In this document: piece after piece, positions 7,956-16,543 of the stretch | Position numbering within the stretch: position 1 is the first letter of the stretch | Layout of the letters: each line of letters begins with the position of its first letter | Assembly: GCA_965223355.1 (NCBI GenBank) | Contig: CBDCWE010000003.1 | Span: 4,278,001 to 4,342,000 of the forward strand | Reading direction: 5' to 3' | Origin: Tectiglobus sp965223355 | Lineage (GTDB): Bacteria > Pseudomonadota > Alphaproteobacteria > Rhizobiales > Hyphomicrobiaceae | Length of the DNA stretch: 64,000 bases | Notes under the pieces: generated by a model | Told to the model about the DNA's origin: nothing | What the model saw: only the letters and a program-made list of their open reading frames with translations | Databases searched by the model: none | Translations under genes and position numbers: made by a program

Positions 7956-9764
7956 ATGACCAAAAACATTGATCCGATCACCTTCGAGCTGTTCAAGAAC
8001 GCGATCTTTTCGATTGCCGATGAAATGGCATTGACCGTATTCCGCACGACCTATTCGGCGGTGCTGAAAGACAACATGGACTATTCCACCGGCTTTGCCG
8101 ACGGTCAGGGCCGGTTGGCGGCGCAGGGGTTGACGTTGCCCGGCCATCTCGGCTCGACGCCAACGGCCATGCAGTCGATCATGAACCACTTCGAGGGCGA
8201 CATTCATCCCGGCGACGTGTTCATCATGAACGATCCTTTCGACGGCGGCATGCATCTGCCGGACATCTTCATCTTCAAGCCGCTGTTTCATGGCAGCGAA
8301 CGGTTGGCATTTGCGTGCACGGTCTGCCACCATACCGACGTCGGCGGGCGGGTTGCCGGGTCCAACGCTTCCGATTCGACTGAAATTTATGCGGAGGGTC
8401 TGCGCATCGCACCGATGAAACTCTATGACCGCGGTGTGCTCAATGAAACGATCATGACGTTCATCGAGCGCAACGTGCGGGTGCCGGTGCTGGTCCTTGG
8501 GGACCTGCGCGCGCAACTGGCGGCCTGCCACATCGCGGACACCCAGTTTGCCGCGTTGGTCGCGCACTACGGCTGCGAGCAGACCAAGGCGTTCCTCAAC
8601 GAGACCATCGACTATTCGGAGCGGTTGACCCGCGCAGCGCTCAGGCAGTTGCCGGATGGCGCGTGGAGTTTCGAAGACTGGATCGACGATGATGGCATCG
8701 ATGTCGGTCAACCGATCCGGCTGTTTGTCACCATTCGCAAGTCGGGCGATACGATGGTGGTCGATTGGACCGGCACCAATCCGCAGGTCCGCGGTGCCAT
8801 CAACAATACGCTGTCCTTCACCAAGTCGGCGTCCTATGCGGCGGTGCGTTCGGTGCTGCCGGCCAACATTCCGAACAACGAGGGCGTGTTCCGCGCGATC
8901 GACGTCATCTGTCCCTCCGGCACCGTCGGTAATGGCGTGTTGCCGGCGGCCTGCGCAGCCCGCGGGCTGACCGGGTTCCGCATGGTTGATTGTATGTTCG
9001 GCGCGCTTGCGATGATGCTGCCGGACAAGGTCAAGGCGGCCGGCGACGGCGGCAATACGGGCATTTCGATCGGTGGCTATGACGACGAGCGAAATCCGTT
9101 TGTTTACGTCGATTTCACCTGCGGTGCCTGGGGCGCACGGCCGTGGGCTGACGGACTTGACGGCAACAGCCACATGTTCGCCAACATGGCGTTGCCGTCG
9201 GTCGAAGTGACCGAGGCCGAGCAGCCGATTTCGATCCTGGCCTATGAGTTTGTGGCCGACCGTGCCGGAGCGGGCAAGTTTCGTGGTGGCGTACCTTACC
9301 GGCGCGATTATCGCCTCGAAGCCAAGGAAGCGACGCTTGGCGTGCGCGCAGATCGCAGTGCCGTGCAGCCGTTCGGCCTCTACGGCGGCAGTCCCGGCGC
9401 GCCGTCGGAAAACTGGTTCAACCCTGACACGCCCGACGCACGGCGGTTGCCGTCAAAGCCGACCATGGAGGTCCGTCAGGGTGATGTGTTCCGCCATATC
9501 CACGCCGGCGGCGGTGGCTGGGGTGACCCTCTGGAGCGTGATCCGCAAGCGGTGTTGCGCGATGTGCGCAATGCGTTTTTGTCCGCCGCTAAGGCCACGG
9601 CCGATTATGGCGTGGTTATCGATACCGAGAACTGGCTGATCGATGACGATGCGACGACGCAATGCCGGGCCGACATCCGACGGCAACGCGCTTGGAGCGA
9701 GGTGCCGAAGGTTCAGCGCGGCAACAGCCCGTCCACGGCAGCAGCGGCGGAGCAGACCGAATGA
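7956..9764 (+). CDS. hyuB: Hydantoinase B / oxoprolinase family subunit (HyuB), first copy
   Basis: 602 aa, normal length for HyuB-type subunits. Family features: N-terminal DPITFELFKNAIFSIADEM, metal-site-like NDPFDGGMHLPDIF and HTDVGGRVAG, middle NIPNNEGVFRAIDV, C-terminal GGGGWGDPLERDP. With HyuA it forms ATP-dependent amidohydrolases (N-methylhydantoinase, 5-oxoprolinase) or carboxylases such as acetone carboxylase; the reaction cannot be chosen from sequence. Its stop overlaps the hyuA start by ATGA, so the subunits are translationally coupled. Order hyuB-hyuA here is opposite to the second pair at 57.5-61.3 kb. The last 35 residues are Ala/Gln-rich and atypical. Confidence 0.95.
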   Translation: MTKNIDPITFELFKNAIFSIADEMALTVFRTTYSAVLKDNMDYSTGFADGQGRLAAQGLTLPGHLGSTPTAMQSIMNHFEGDIHPGDVFIMNDPFDGGMHLPDIFIFKPLFHGSERLAFACTVCHHTDVGGRVAGSNASDSTEIYAEGLRIAPMKLYDRGVLNETIMTFIERNVRVPVLVLGDLRAQLAACHIADTQFAALVAHYGCEQTKAFLNETIDYSERLTRAALRQLPDGAWSFEDWIDDDGIDVGQPIRLFVTIRKSGDTMVVDWTGTNPQVRGAINNTLSFTKSASYAAVRSVLPANIPNNEGVFRAIDVICPSGTVGNGVLPAACAARGLTGFRMVDCMFGALAMMLPDKVKAAGDGGNTGISIGGYDDERNPFVYVDFTCGAWGARPWADGLDGNSHMFANMALPSVEVTEAEQPISILAYEFVADRAGAGKFRGGVPYRRDYRLEAKEATLGVRADRSAVQPFGLYGGSPGAPSENWFNPDTPDARRLPSKPTMEVRQGDVFRHIHAGGGGWGDPLERDPQAVLRDVRNAFLSAAKATADYGVVIDTENWLIDDDATTQCRADIRRQRAWSEVPKVQRGNSPSTAAAAEQTE

Positions 9765-11857
9765 CAGCCAAGACCCGCTTCCGTGTCGGGGTCGATATCG
9801 GCGGCACGTTTACCGACATCGTGCTGCTCGGCGATGACGGCACCGTCCACACCAAGAAGATTTCATCACGAACGGATGATTATGCGGCCGCCATCGTCGA
9901 TGGGTTGACCGAGGTCTTTCACGAGGCATTGCTCGATGGCGGCGACATAACCGAGATCCGCCACGGCACGACGGTGGCCTCCAACGCCATCCTCGAGGGC
10001 AAGGGTGCACGGGTCGGCCTAATCACGACCGAGGGCTTCCGCGACGTGCTGGAATTGCGCACACTCAGGATGCCACGGCTCTACGACATGGCCTGGCAAA
10101 AGCCGCCACCTCTGGTCGAGCGATATCTGCGCCGGACGGTTAGAGAACGCGTGACGGCGGCCGGCGATGTCGAGATCCCACTGAGCCGCGATGATGCCCG
10201 TGCCGCCGTGCAAGCGCTGTTGGATGACAACGTTGCCGCGATTGCGGTCTGCCTGATCAACTCGTTCAACAACCCGGCCCACGAGTTGATGATCAAACAG
10301 ATTGTTGAAGAGCTGGCGCCGGATATCGCGTACTGCATATCCTACGAGGTGTTGCCCGAGATCAAGGAATACGAACGGACTTCGACGACCGTTATCAATG
10401 CCTACGTCATGGCGATTGTCGCCACCTATCTGACGGCGCTGCGCACGGGGCTCGACGATAGCAATGTGCCGGCACCGCTGCTGTTGATGCAATCCAACGG
10501 TGGCCTGACGACGGATGGCGCAGCTGCGCAACGGCCCATCCACATCATCGAATCGGGGCCGGCCGGCGGCGTTGTCGGCGCCCAGGCCATCGCCGGCGCC
10601 AAGGATCTCGACAACATCATCACCTTCGATATGGGCGGCACCACGGCCAAGGCCTCGATGGTCGAGAACGGTCACGTGATGCGCGCCCAGGAATATGCCG
10701 TCGGTGCCGGCATCATGATTGGCTCGCGATTGCTGTCCGGTGCCGGGTATACGCTCAAGGTGCCGGCCATTGACCTGGCCGAAGTCGGCGCCGGCGGCGG
10801 TTCCTTGGTGCGCATCGACAGCGGCGGGGCCTTGCAGGTCGGCCCGGCCTCCGCCGGCGCCGTGCCCGGTCCGATCTGCTATGCGATGGGTGGCGAGATC
10901 CCAACCGTTACCGATGCCAACGTCGTGCTCGGCAATCTCAACGCCGAGCACCTGGTTGGTGGCGCCTTAAAGCTCGATGCCGAGCGGGCGCGGGCGGCGT
11001 TCAAGGCGCAGGTTGCAGGTCCGTTGGCACTCAGCGTCGAGGCGGCGGCGCATGGCGCCTACCGCATTGCCGCCTCCAATATGATCCGGGCTTTGCGCGC
11101 CGTGTCCAGTGAACGCGGGCGTGATCCGCGTGCGTTTTCGCTGTTTGCGTTCGGGGGCAATGGGCCGTTGTTTGCCTGCGAGATGGCGCTGGCGCTCGGC
11201 ATGAAGCGCATCATCGTGCCGCCGTCGCCGGGTCTGTTCTCGGCATTCGGCCTGCTCTATGCCGACCTCGAGCATCATTATTCGCGGACCCTGCGACGGA
11301 TAACCTGCACGGCCGATGCCGCGGAAGTCGGTGCGGCGTGGCAACAATTGGAGGATCAGGCCCGCGCGCAGCTGGCCCGTGATGGTTTGCGCGCGGATCG
11401 CACCAGGATCCGGCGGGCCGCCGCACTGCACTACAAGGGCCAGAGCTTCGATCTTGTGGTCAACGCACCGGCCGGCGACATCACGGCGGCCTATCTCAAT
11501 GATCTTGCGGAAGCTTTCGGTCGCGAACACGAGCGGGTCTACGGCCATCGGGCTGGCGCCGACGAGCCGGTCGAACTGGTGTCAATCCAAGTGACGGGAA
11601 TTGGACTGCGCGACGGCTCCGGTGTGCCGGAGCGCGTGATCGCAAGTCGTGCCGAGCCGGACCCGCCGCCGCCGCGGCCGGTTTATTTCGGACCACAGCA
11701 GGGCTGGCTCGAAACGCCGATCCTGCGCCGCTCCGATCTCGACCAGCCCCGGCACGGTCCGCTGATCATCGAAGAGTATGATGCGACATGCGTGGTCGTG
11801 CCGGGCGCAACGGCGGCGTTGGATGCATCAGGCAACATCGCCATTGTGCTGAATTGA
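9761..11857 (+). CDS. hyuA: Hydantoinase A / oxoprolinase family subunit (HyuA), first copy
   Basis: 698 aa, ATP-binding partner of HyuB. N-terminal Hydant_A_N domain begins VGVDIGGTFTDIVLL (residues 9-23, first phosphate loop), second nucleotide motif FDMGGTTAKASM at 289-300, then the C-terminal domain with FGGNGPLFACEMA. The ATG at 9761 overlaps the hyuB stop; an upstream in-frame extension from 9662 merely overlaps hyuB coding sequence. Expected role is ATP-dependent phosphorylation of a cyclic amide or carboxylation substrate. A convergent EamA carrier follows after 96 bp. Confidence 0.95.
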   Translation: MTAKTRFRVGVDIGGTFTDIVLLGDDGTVHTKKISSRTDDYAAAIVDGLTEVFHEALLDGGDITEIRHGTTVASNAILEGKGARVGLITTEGFRDVLELRTLRMPRLYDMAWQKPPPLVERYLRRTVRERVTAAGDVEIPLSRDDARAAVQALLDDNVAAIAVCLINSFNNPAHELMIKQIVEELAPDIAYCISYEVLPEIKEYERTSTTVINAYVMAIVATYLTALRTGLDDSNVPAPLLLMQSNGGLTTDGAAAQRPIHIIESGPAGGVVGAQAIAGAKDLDNIITFDMGGTTAKASMVENGHVMRAQEYAVGAGIMIGSRLLSGAGYTLKVPAIDLAEVGAGGGSLVRIDSGGALQVGPASAGAVPGPICYAMGGEIPTVTDANVVLGNLNAEHLVGGALKLDAERARAAFKAQVAGPLALSVEAAAHGAYRIAASNMIRALRAVSSERGRDPRAFSLFAFGGNGPLFACEMALALGMKRIIVPPSPGLFSAFGLLYADLEHHYSRTLRRITCTADAAEVGAAWQQLEDQARAQLARDGLRADRTRIRRAAALHYKGQSFDLVVNAPAGDITAAYLNDLAEAFGREHERVYGHRAGADEPVELVSIQVTGIGLRDGSGVPERVIASRAEPDPPPPRPVYFGPQQGWLETPILRRSDLDQPRHGPLIIEEYDATCVVVPGATAALDASGNIAIVLN

Positions 11858-11953
11858 TAGCTCGGGCGGTATCGGAGCGAGCGCGAACCGTTCTGCTGCT
11901 GGCTCGGGCCACGATCTGATACCAGCCGGCCGGCAACGACCGGGCTGCGACCA
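11858..11953. other. Convergent intergenic with imperfect inverted repeat
   Basis: Contains GGCGGTATCGGA near 11867 and TCTGATACCAGCC near 11915, an imperfect inverted pair that could act as a terminator between convergent genes. The motif GATAGCTSGGGCGGTATC recurs at about 35076-35093, suggesting a further short dispersed repeat. Confidence 0.35.
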
Positions 11954-12958
11954 TCACCTATCGCAACAATCGTCTGGCGCCGGTTCGGCCGGTTCGGTGG
12001 TGTCCGTTCCGACCAGCTGGCGCTCGCGCCAGGCGACGTAGCAGCCGGCCGATGCGATCAAGAACATGCCCAGGAACGACCACCGATCCGGGACGTGGCC
12101 CCAAATGATGTAGCCCCAGAACGTCGCAAAGATCAGGTAGGAGTAATCGAACGGTGCGAGCCAGCTCGATTCCGCGGTCTGATAGGCGCGCGACAGGCTG
12201 AGATTGGCCGTGAGATTGAGAAACGACGTCATGACGACGACACCGAACACCCACAGTTCCATGGGGCGCCAGCCGGTCAGGAGGTAGGGCCACTTTGCCG
12301 ACAACTGCGGTGATGGCCAGTGCGACATCACGGCAACGCCGACCAGGCCGACCAGGACGAAACCCAGTCCGACCCCGTAGGCCAGAGTGACCGGATGTTC
12401 TTCGCGGCACAGCCGGCGCGTTGTGAGAACCATACCGGCATAACAAAGGCCGGCGGCAACCGGCAGCAGTGAAATCCATTTGAAGCCCGCGGTTCCGGGC
12501 TTGAGGATCAGCAGCGTGCCGCAAAAGCCGAAGGCGATGGCCGTGATGCGGCGCGGGCCGACGCGTTCACCGAGCAGCGCGGCGGAAAGCACTACGACAA
12601 ACAGCGGAAAGACGTATAGGCCGGCCGCAATTTCGGACAGGGCCAGAACCGGGATACCACCAAACAACAGGACCATGGTCGAGATGAGCAGCACCGTGCG
12701 CAACACAACCGCCCACAGCCGCCGTGGGTAGGGCCGGACCTTGCCGAACAGGACCCCGGTCAGCAGTATCAGCAGGATCAGATTGCAGCTGGCACGTACG
12801 GTCTGCATTTGCCATAGCGAGATCTCGGTGCTGGTGATCTTAACCAGGGCGTCCTGAAATCCGAGGATAAACAGGGCTCCAACCAACAGCGCGGCGGCGC
12901 TCGATGGTTGGTCCGTCGCAACAGTGCCCGATGCAGACCGCTCATTGGTGGTCGTCAT
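11954..12958 (-). CDS. EamA/DMT-family transporter
   Basis: 334 aa inner-membrane protein with ten predicted helices in two EamA halves (about residues 20-150 and 165-300). Typical elements: short loops, the second half starting LPVAAGLCYAGMVLTTRRL and the last pair FATFWGYIIWGHVPDRWSFLGM. DMT carriers move small metabolites, often amino acids or nucleobases, across the inner membrane. Hydrophilic tails at both ends (about 20 residues each; the C-tail is Pro/Asp/Cys-rich) are cytosolic by the positive-inside rule. Its ATG overlaps the stop of the hydratase gene upstream, so both are one minus-strand operon and the substrate may be linked to that enzyme. Confidence 0.9.
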   Translation of the reverse strand: MTTTNERSASGTVATDQPSSAAALLVGALFILGFQDALVKITSTEISLWQMQTVRASCNLILLILLTGVLFGKVRPYPRRLWAVVLRTVLLISTMVLLFGGIPVLALSEIAAGLYVFPLFVVVLSAALLGERVGPRRITAIAFGFCGTLLILKPGTAGFKWISLLPVAAGLCYAGMVLTTRRLCREEHPVTLAYGVGLGFVLVGLVGVAVMSHWPSPQLSAKWPYLLTGWRPMELWVFGVVVMTSFLNLTANLSLSRAYQTAESSWLAPFDYSYLIFATFWGYIIWGHVPDRWSFLGMFLIASAGCYVAWRERQLVGTDTTEPAEPAPDDCCDR

Positions 12959-13722
12959 TCAAACGCTATCTCGACGGTGCCAAGGCTGCCGAAGTCGGCG
13001 ATTGCCTGATCGCCGGGGCCGACCGCATCGAGGCCGGTGCAGGTTCCGGTTGAAACGATATCGCCGGCCTTCAGGCCGCGACCGAACCGGGACTGTTGGT
13101 TGGCGAGCCAGACCATCACGTTGATGGGGTCGCCGAGTGCGCGCGCGCCGACACCGCAACCTGCTTTGGTGGCGTTGATGGTGACGGCAACGCCATGCTG
13201 CTTGAGATCGAGATCCCGCCACGCGGTGGTCCAAGGGCCGATCACCAGTTCGATATTGGCGCCGCCGTCGGCGGTGACCAGGAACCTGCCTTTGCCGGCA
13301 AGGCCGCCCGCAATGCGGGTGCCGACGACTTCGATGGCGCCGGCAACAGCCGCGATTGCATCGCGGACTTCGGCATCGGTGTAGTCGTGCGCGCGGGGCG
13401 GCAGGTCCTGTCCGAGGCGAAACGCAAACTCGCCCTCGATCGCCGGCATCTGTTGCGGCACGAGCCTGATCCGAGCAGGGCTGTCGTGGAGATAGGGCGC
13501 CAGGATCGGACCAGAGCCGGGCTCGTCGGTGCCGAGGATCCGTTGGGCTTCCTGGCTGGTCGAGCCGACCTTGAAGCCGCACACGTCATAGCCCGACAAT
13601 CGCGCAATTTCGCTCTGGATGGCATAGGCCTGTTGGTTCGAGGTCGGCTCCGCTATCTGGTCGGGCGCGACGACGTTGGCGTCCCTGCGGGCCAGCCACA
13701 GCTGTTCTGCGATCGAGCTCAT
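12955..13722 (-). CDS. 2-keto-4-pentenoate hydratase / fumarylacetoacetase-family protein
   Basis: 255 aa of the MhpD/FAH family, which hydrate 2-hydroxypenta-2,4-dienoates or decarboxylate related oxo-acids in meta-cleavage pathways. Seen: the N-terminal helical part with AYAIQSEIARL, GFKVGSTSQEAQRILG, the acidic metal-site region MPAIEGEFAFRLG, and C-terminal LKAGDIVSTGTCTGLDAVGPGD. The ATG at 13722 is chosen because GGAGGAGAAACG stands directly upstream; the frame stays open to 13881 but that part is not family-like. Divergent from the acyl-CoA ligase gene, sharing a 92-bp promoter region, and coupled to the downstream EamA carrier. Confidence 0.92.
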   Translation of the reverse strand: MSSIAEQLWLARRDANVVAPDQIAEPTSNQQAYAIQSEIARLSGYDVCGFKVGSTSQEAQRILGTDEPGSGPILAPYLHDSPARIRLVPQQMPAIEGEFAFRLGQDLPPRAHDYTDAEVRDAIAAVAGAIEVVGTRIAGGLAGKGRFLVTADGGANIELVIGPWTTAWRDLDLKQHGVAVTINATKAGCGVGARALGDPINVMVWLANQQSRFGRGLKAGDIVSTGTCTGLDAVGPGDQAIADFGSLGTVEIAFE

Positions 13723-13814
13723 CGTTTCTCCTCCGGCAACGTTCCCATGCGTGATGAAACCGTATGCGATCTGGACGCGGTTCGCCAACGGCATAATGTT
13801 GCCGGCGACAAGGA

Positions 13815-15395
13815 ATGAGGCCCGCTCACGTGAAGCTGACGCAATTGACAAGCTATCAGGACGCCCACGAGCACTACACAAGTGCGCGGCTTTGGGAGCT
13901 GTTTGACGGTGACCGAGATACCCTCAATCTCGCCCATGAATGCATCGACCGTCACGCCGCGGCAGAGGCCGAGCGCACGGCCATTCGCGTGGTCCGCGCC
14001 GACGGCAACGATGACGTGCTGACGTTCGGACGAATTGCGCAGGTTTCTTCGCAATTCGCCCATTGGCTGGCGGCGCGCGGCGTTGCGCGCGGCGCGCGGG
14101 TTGCGATCATGCTCGAGCCGTCGCTGGCGTTCTATGCGGCCGTATTCGGGACCATCAAGCGCGGCGCGGTTGCCGTTCCGCTGTTTACGCTGTTCGGACC
14201 GGACGGCCTGCGCCTACGCCTCGAAGACTGCACGCCGAGGCTTGTCATCACGAACAAAGAAAACTGGGCGACGGCCAGGTCGCAGCAAGACGTGCCGGTT
14301 TATCTCGACGGTGAGGTGCTGGGCGAACTGGCCGGCCTGCCGGCGACCTATGAGGTGGCCAGCACGGCGGATGAGTTGGCCGCGTTTCAATACACATCCG
14401 GCACGACACGCGCGCTGCCGGAAGCGGTGAAGCACACGCATCGCGCCATCGTGGTGGTCGCCAATGCTGCCCTTTATGCGACCGGCGTGCGGCCCGGCGA
14501 TCGGTTCTTTTGTCCATCCTCGCCGGCGTGGGGGCACGGCATGTGGCACGGCACGTTCGGCCCGCTCGGCCTCGGCGTTGAGACCGGTACGTTTGCCGGA
14601 AAGTTTTCGGCGGAGCGCATGTTGCAGGTGCTTGAGCAGTATCGGATCACGAACTTGTCGGCGGCTGCAACGCACTATCGGATGATGATGAATTCAGGCG
14701 CCGGCGAGCGCTACACCTATGCGCTTGAAAAGCTATCGTTCACCGGTGAGCCGATCGATAGCGCGAGTGCCGCGTTTGCCGAGCGGACCTTCGGCCGGCC
14801 GGTGTGCAGCATCTACGGGACGACCGAGGTTGGTGTGATCCTGGCAAGTTATCCCGGCGCTTCGGACTTCAAGGTCAAGCGAGGTGCGCTCGGCCGGCCG
14901 GTGCCGGGTGCCGAGGTGGCCGTGCTGCGCCCCGACGGCAGGCCATGTGCGCCGCATGAGATCGGTGAAATCAAGGTCCGCCGCCGCGATATTTGGATCT
15001 CGACGCGGGACCGTGGCTGGGTCGATGAAGACGGTGATTTCTTTCATGCCGGGCGTGCCGATGATGTGATCATCTCGGCCGGCTACACGATTGGCGCGGT
15101 CGAGGTCGAGGATGCCATCCTCAAACATCCGGATGTTCTGGAAGCGGCGGTCATCGGCGTCGCCGACCCATTGCGCGGACAGGTGGTGAAGGCTTTTGTC
15201 GTTGCCAGGCGTCGGCCCGGCCCCGCGTTCGTCGAAGAAATTCAAAACGCGGTGCGGTACGGCCTGAGCGCGCATGAATATCCGCGCGAAGTCGCCTTCG
15301 TTGCCGACCTGCCCAAGACGCCGGCAGGAAAGGTCAATCGTAAAGCACTGCGTGAGCGTGAAGCTGCAACCAAGCCGGCGCAGAAATCAGGGTGA
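13815..15395 (+). CDS. AMP-forming acyl-CoA synthetase
   Basis: 526 aa ANL-superfamily adenylating enzyme that makes an acyl-CoA from acid, ATP and CoA through an acyl-AMP. The P-loop A3 motif appears as YTSGTTRALPEAVKHTH; the usual SSGTTGxPKG is changed (RALPEA in place of GxPKG), so the lysine is displaced. Then A5 SIYGTTEVG, A7 hinge region FFHAGRADDVIISAGYTIG and A10 LPKTPAGKVNRKAL with catalytic Lys. The start at 13815 has AAGGA only one base upstream; a GTG at 13830 with GAGG at good spacing is an alternative. First gene of a three-gene run with the dehydratase and CoA-transferase. Confidence 0.92.
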   Translation: MRPAHVKLTQLTSYQDAHEHYTSARLWELFDGDRDTLNLAHECIDRHAAAEAERTAIRVVRADGNDDVLTFGRIAQVSSQFAHWLAARGVARGARVAIMLEPSLAFYAAVFGTIKRGAVAVPLFTLFGPDGLRLRLEDCTPRLVITNKENWATARSQQDVPVYLDGEVLGELAGLPATYEVASTADELAAFQYTSGTTRALPEAVKHTHRAIVVVANAALYATGVRPGDRFFCPSSPAWGHGMWHGTFGPLGLGVETGTFAGKFSAERMLQVLEQYRITNLSAAATHYRMMMNSGAGERYTYALEKLSFTGEPIDSASAAFAERTFGRPVCSIYGTTEVGVILASYPGASDFKVKRGALGRPVPGAEVAVLRPDGRPCAPHEIGEIKVRRRDIWISTRDRGWVDEDGDFFHAGRADDVIISAGYTIGAVEVEDAILKHPDVLEAAVIGVADPLRGQVVKAFVVARRRPGPAFVEEIQNAVRYGLSAHEYPREVAFVADLPKTPAGKVNRKALREREAATKPAQKSG

Positions 15396-15400
15396 CAACG

Positions 15401-16543
15401 ATGAGTGTGAGCGCAGATCTCTTTCCCAAGATTACCAATGCCGGCCTAGATGCGCTGCGCGAACGGATCGGCGTCAAGATCGAGAACACGCTCGAGCCGT
15501 GGTGCTATGAGGCGACCCGGGACAATATTCGCCACTACGCCCACGGCATTGGTGACGACAATCCGCTGTGGTGTGATCCGGCCTATGCAGCGCAAACCAA
15601 GTTCGGGACGATTGTCGCGCTGCCGAGTTTCATGTTCGCGACCAACCGCATCATCTCCGGCTACGTCGGCGGCCTGCCGGGTGTGCACGCGATGTGGGCC
15701 GGGGCGGAGTGGACGTGGCACAAACCGGTGCTGCGCAATGACGAGATCTCGACCAACGCCCACCTGAAGGATCTGGTTGAACATCAGACCCGGTTTGCCG
15801 GTCGTGCCATCCAGCAAATCTATCACGTCGACTTTTTCAACCAGCATGGCGATCTCGTTGCCGACGCCGACAGTTGGTGCTTCCGCACCGATCGCGACGC
15901 AGCCCGCGAGCGCGGAACCAAGTACGCGGCAGTCAAGGCCAAACCGCATCGTGTCTATTCGGACGACGAGTTGGCGACCTTCTTTGAGCTTTACGCCAAC
16001 GAGCAAGTCCGCGGCGCTGAAACGCGCCATTGGGAGGACGTCGCGGCAGGCGACGCGTTGCCCGCGATGGCGAAGGGGCCGATGACCGTGACCGGCTTCA
16101 TCGCCTACGCTCAGGGCTGGGGTGGTCTTTATATCCGCGCCAACAAGCTCAACTGGCGCCAGATCTCGGCGCATCCGGGCCTCGGCATCAAGAACCGGTT
16201 CGGCATTCCGGATTGTCCCGAGCGCGTGCATTGGGAAGAAGAGTTTGCGCACATGGTCGGCACGCCGGGGGCCTACGACTACGGCCCGGAGCGGTGCTCC
16301 TGGCTCACGCATCATCTGACCAACTGGATGGGCGATGACGGCATGCTGCGCAACGCCAGTTGCAAGATCCGCCGGCACAATCCGGCAGGTGACCTTCTGA
16401 CCCTGACAGCCACGGTCGCGCGCAAATACCGCGATGGTGACCGCCATCTGGTGGATATCGATCAGGAGGCCCGCAATCAGGACGGCGAACTGTCCGTCAT
16501 CGGTCGTGGCACGGTGGAACTGCCAAGCCGGTGGGCTGCATGA
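15401..16543 (+). CDS. MaoC-like dehydratase with two hotdog domains
   Basis: 380 aa. The N-terminal half (about residues 15-170) matches the FAS1-like dehydratase hotdog domain (RHYAHGIGDDNPLW, KFGTIVALPSFMF) and the C-terminal half (about 205-375) a second MaoC-type hotdog, as in enoyl-CoA hydratases or mesaconyl-CoA hydratases. Expected to hydrate or dehydrate an acyl-CoA made by the neighbouring ligase. The ATG at 15401 with AGGGTGA upstream is preferred; a GTG at 15392 overlaps the ligase stop. Its end overlaps the CoA-transferase start (ATGA). Related double-domain proteins act in 3-hydroxypropionate-type and aromatic or terpenoid CoA pathways; the substrate here is unknown. Confidence 0.88.
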   Translation: MSVSADLFPKITNAGLDALRERIGVKIENTLEPWCYEATRDNIRHYAHGIGDDNPLWCDPAYAAQTKFGTIVALPSFMFATNRIISGYVGGLPGVHAMWAGAEWTWHKPVLRNDEISTNAHLKDLVEHQTRFAGRAIQQIYHVDFFNQHGDLVADADSWCFRTDRDAARERGTKYAAVKAKPHRVYSDDELATFFELYANEQVRGAETRHWEDVAAGDALPAMAKGPMTVTGFIAYAQGWGGLYIRANKLNWRQISAHPGLGIKNRFGIPDCPERVHWEEEFAHMVGTPGAYDYGPERCSWLTHHLTNWMGDDGMLRNASCKIRRHNPAGDLLTLTATVARKYRDGDRHLVDIDQEARNQDGELSVIGRGTVELPSRWAA

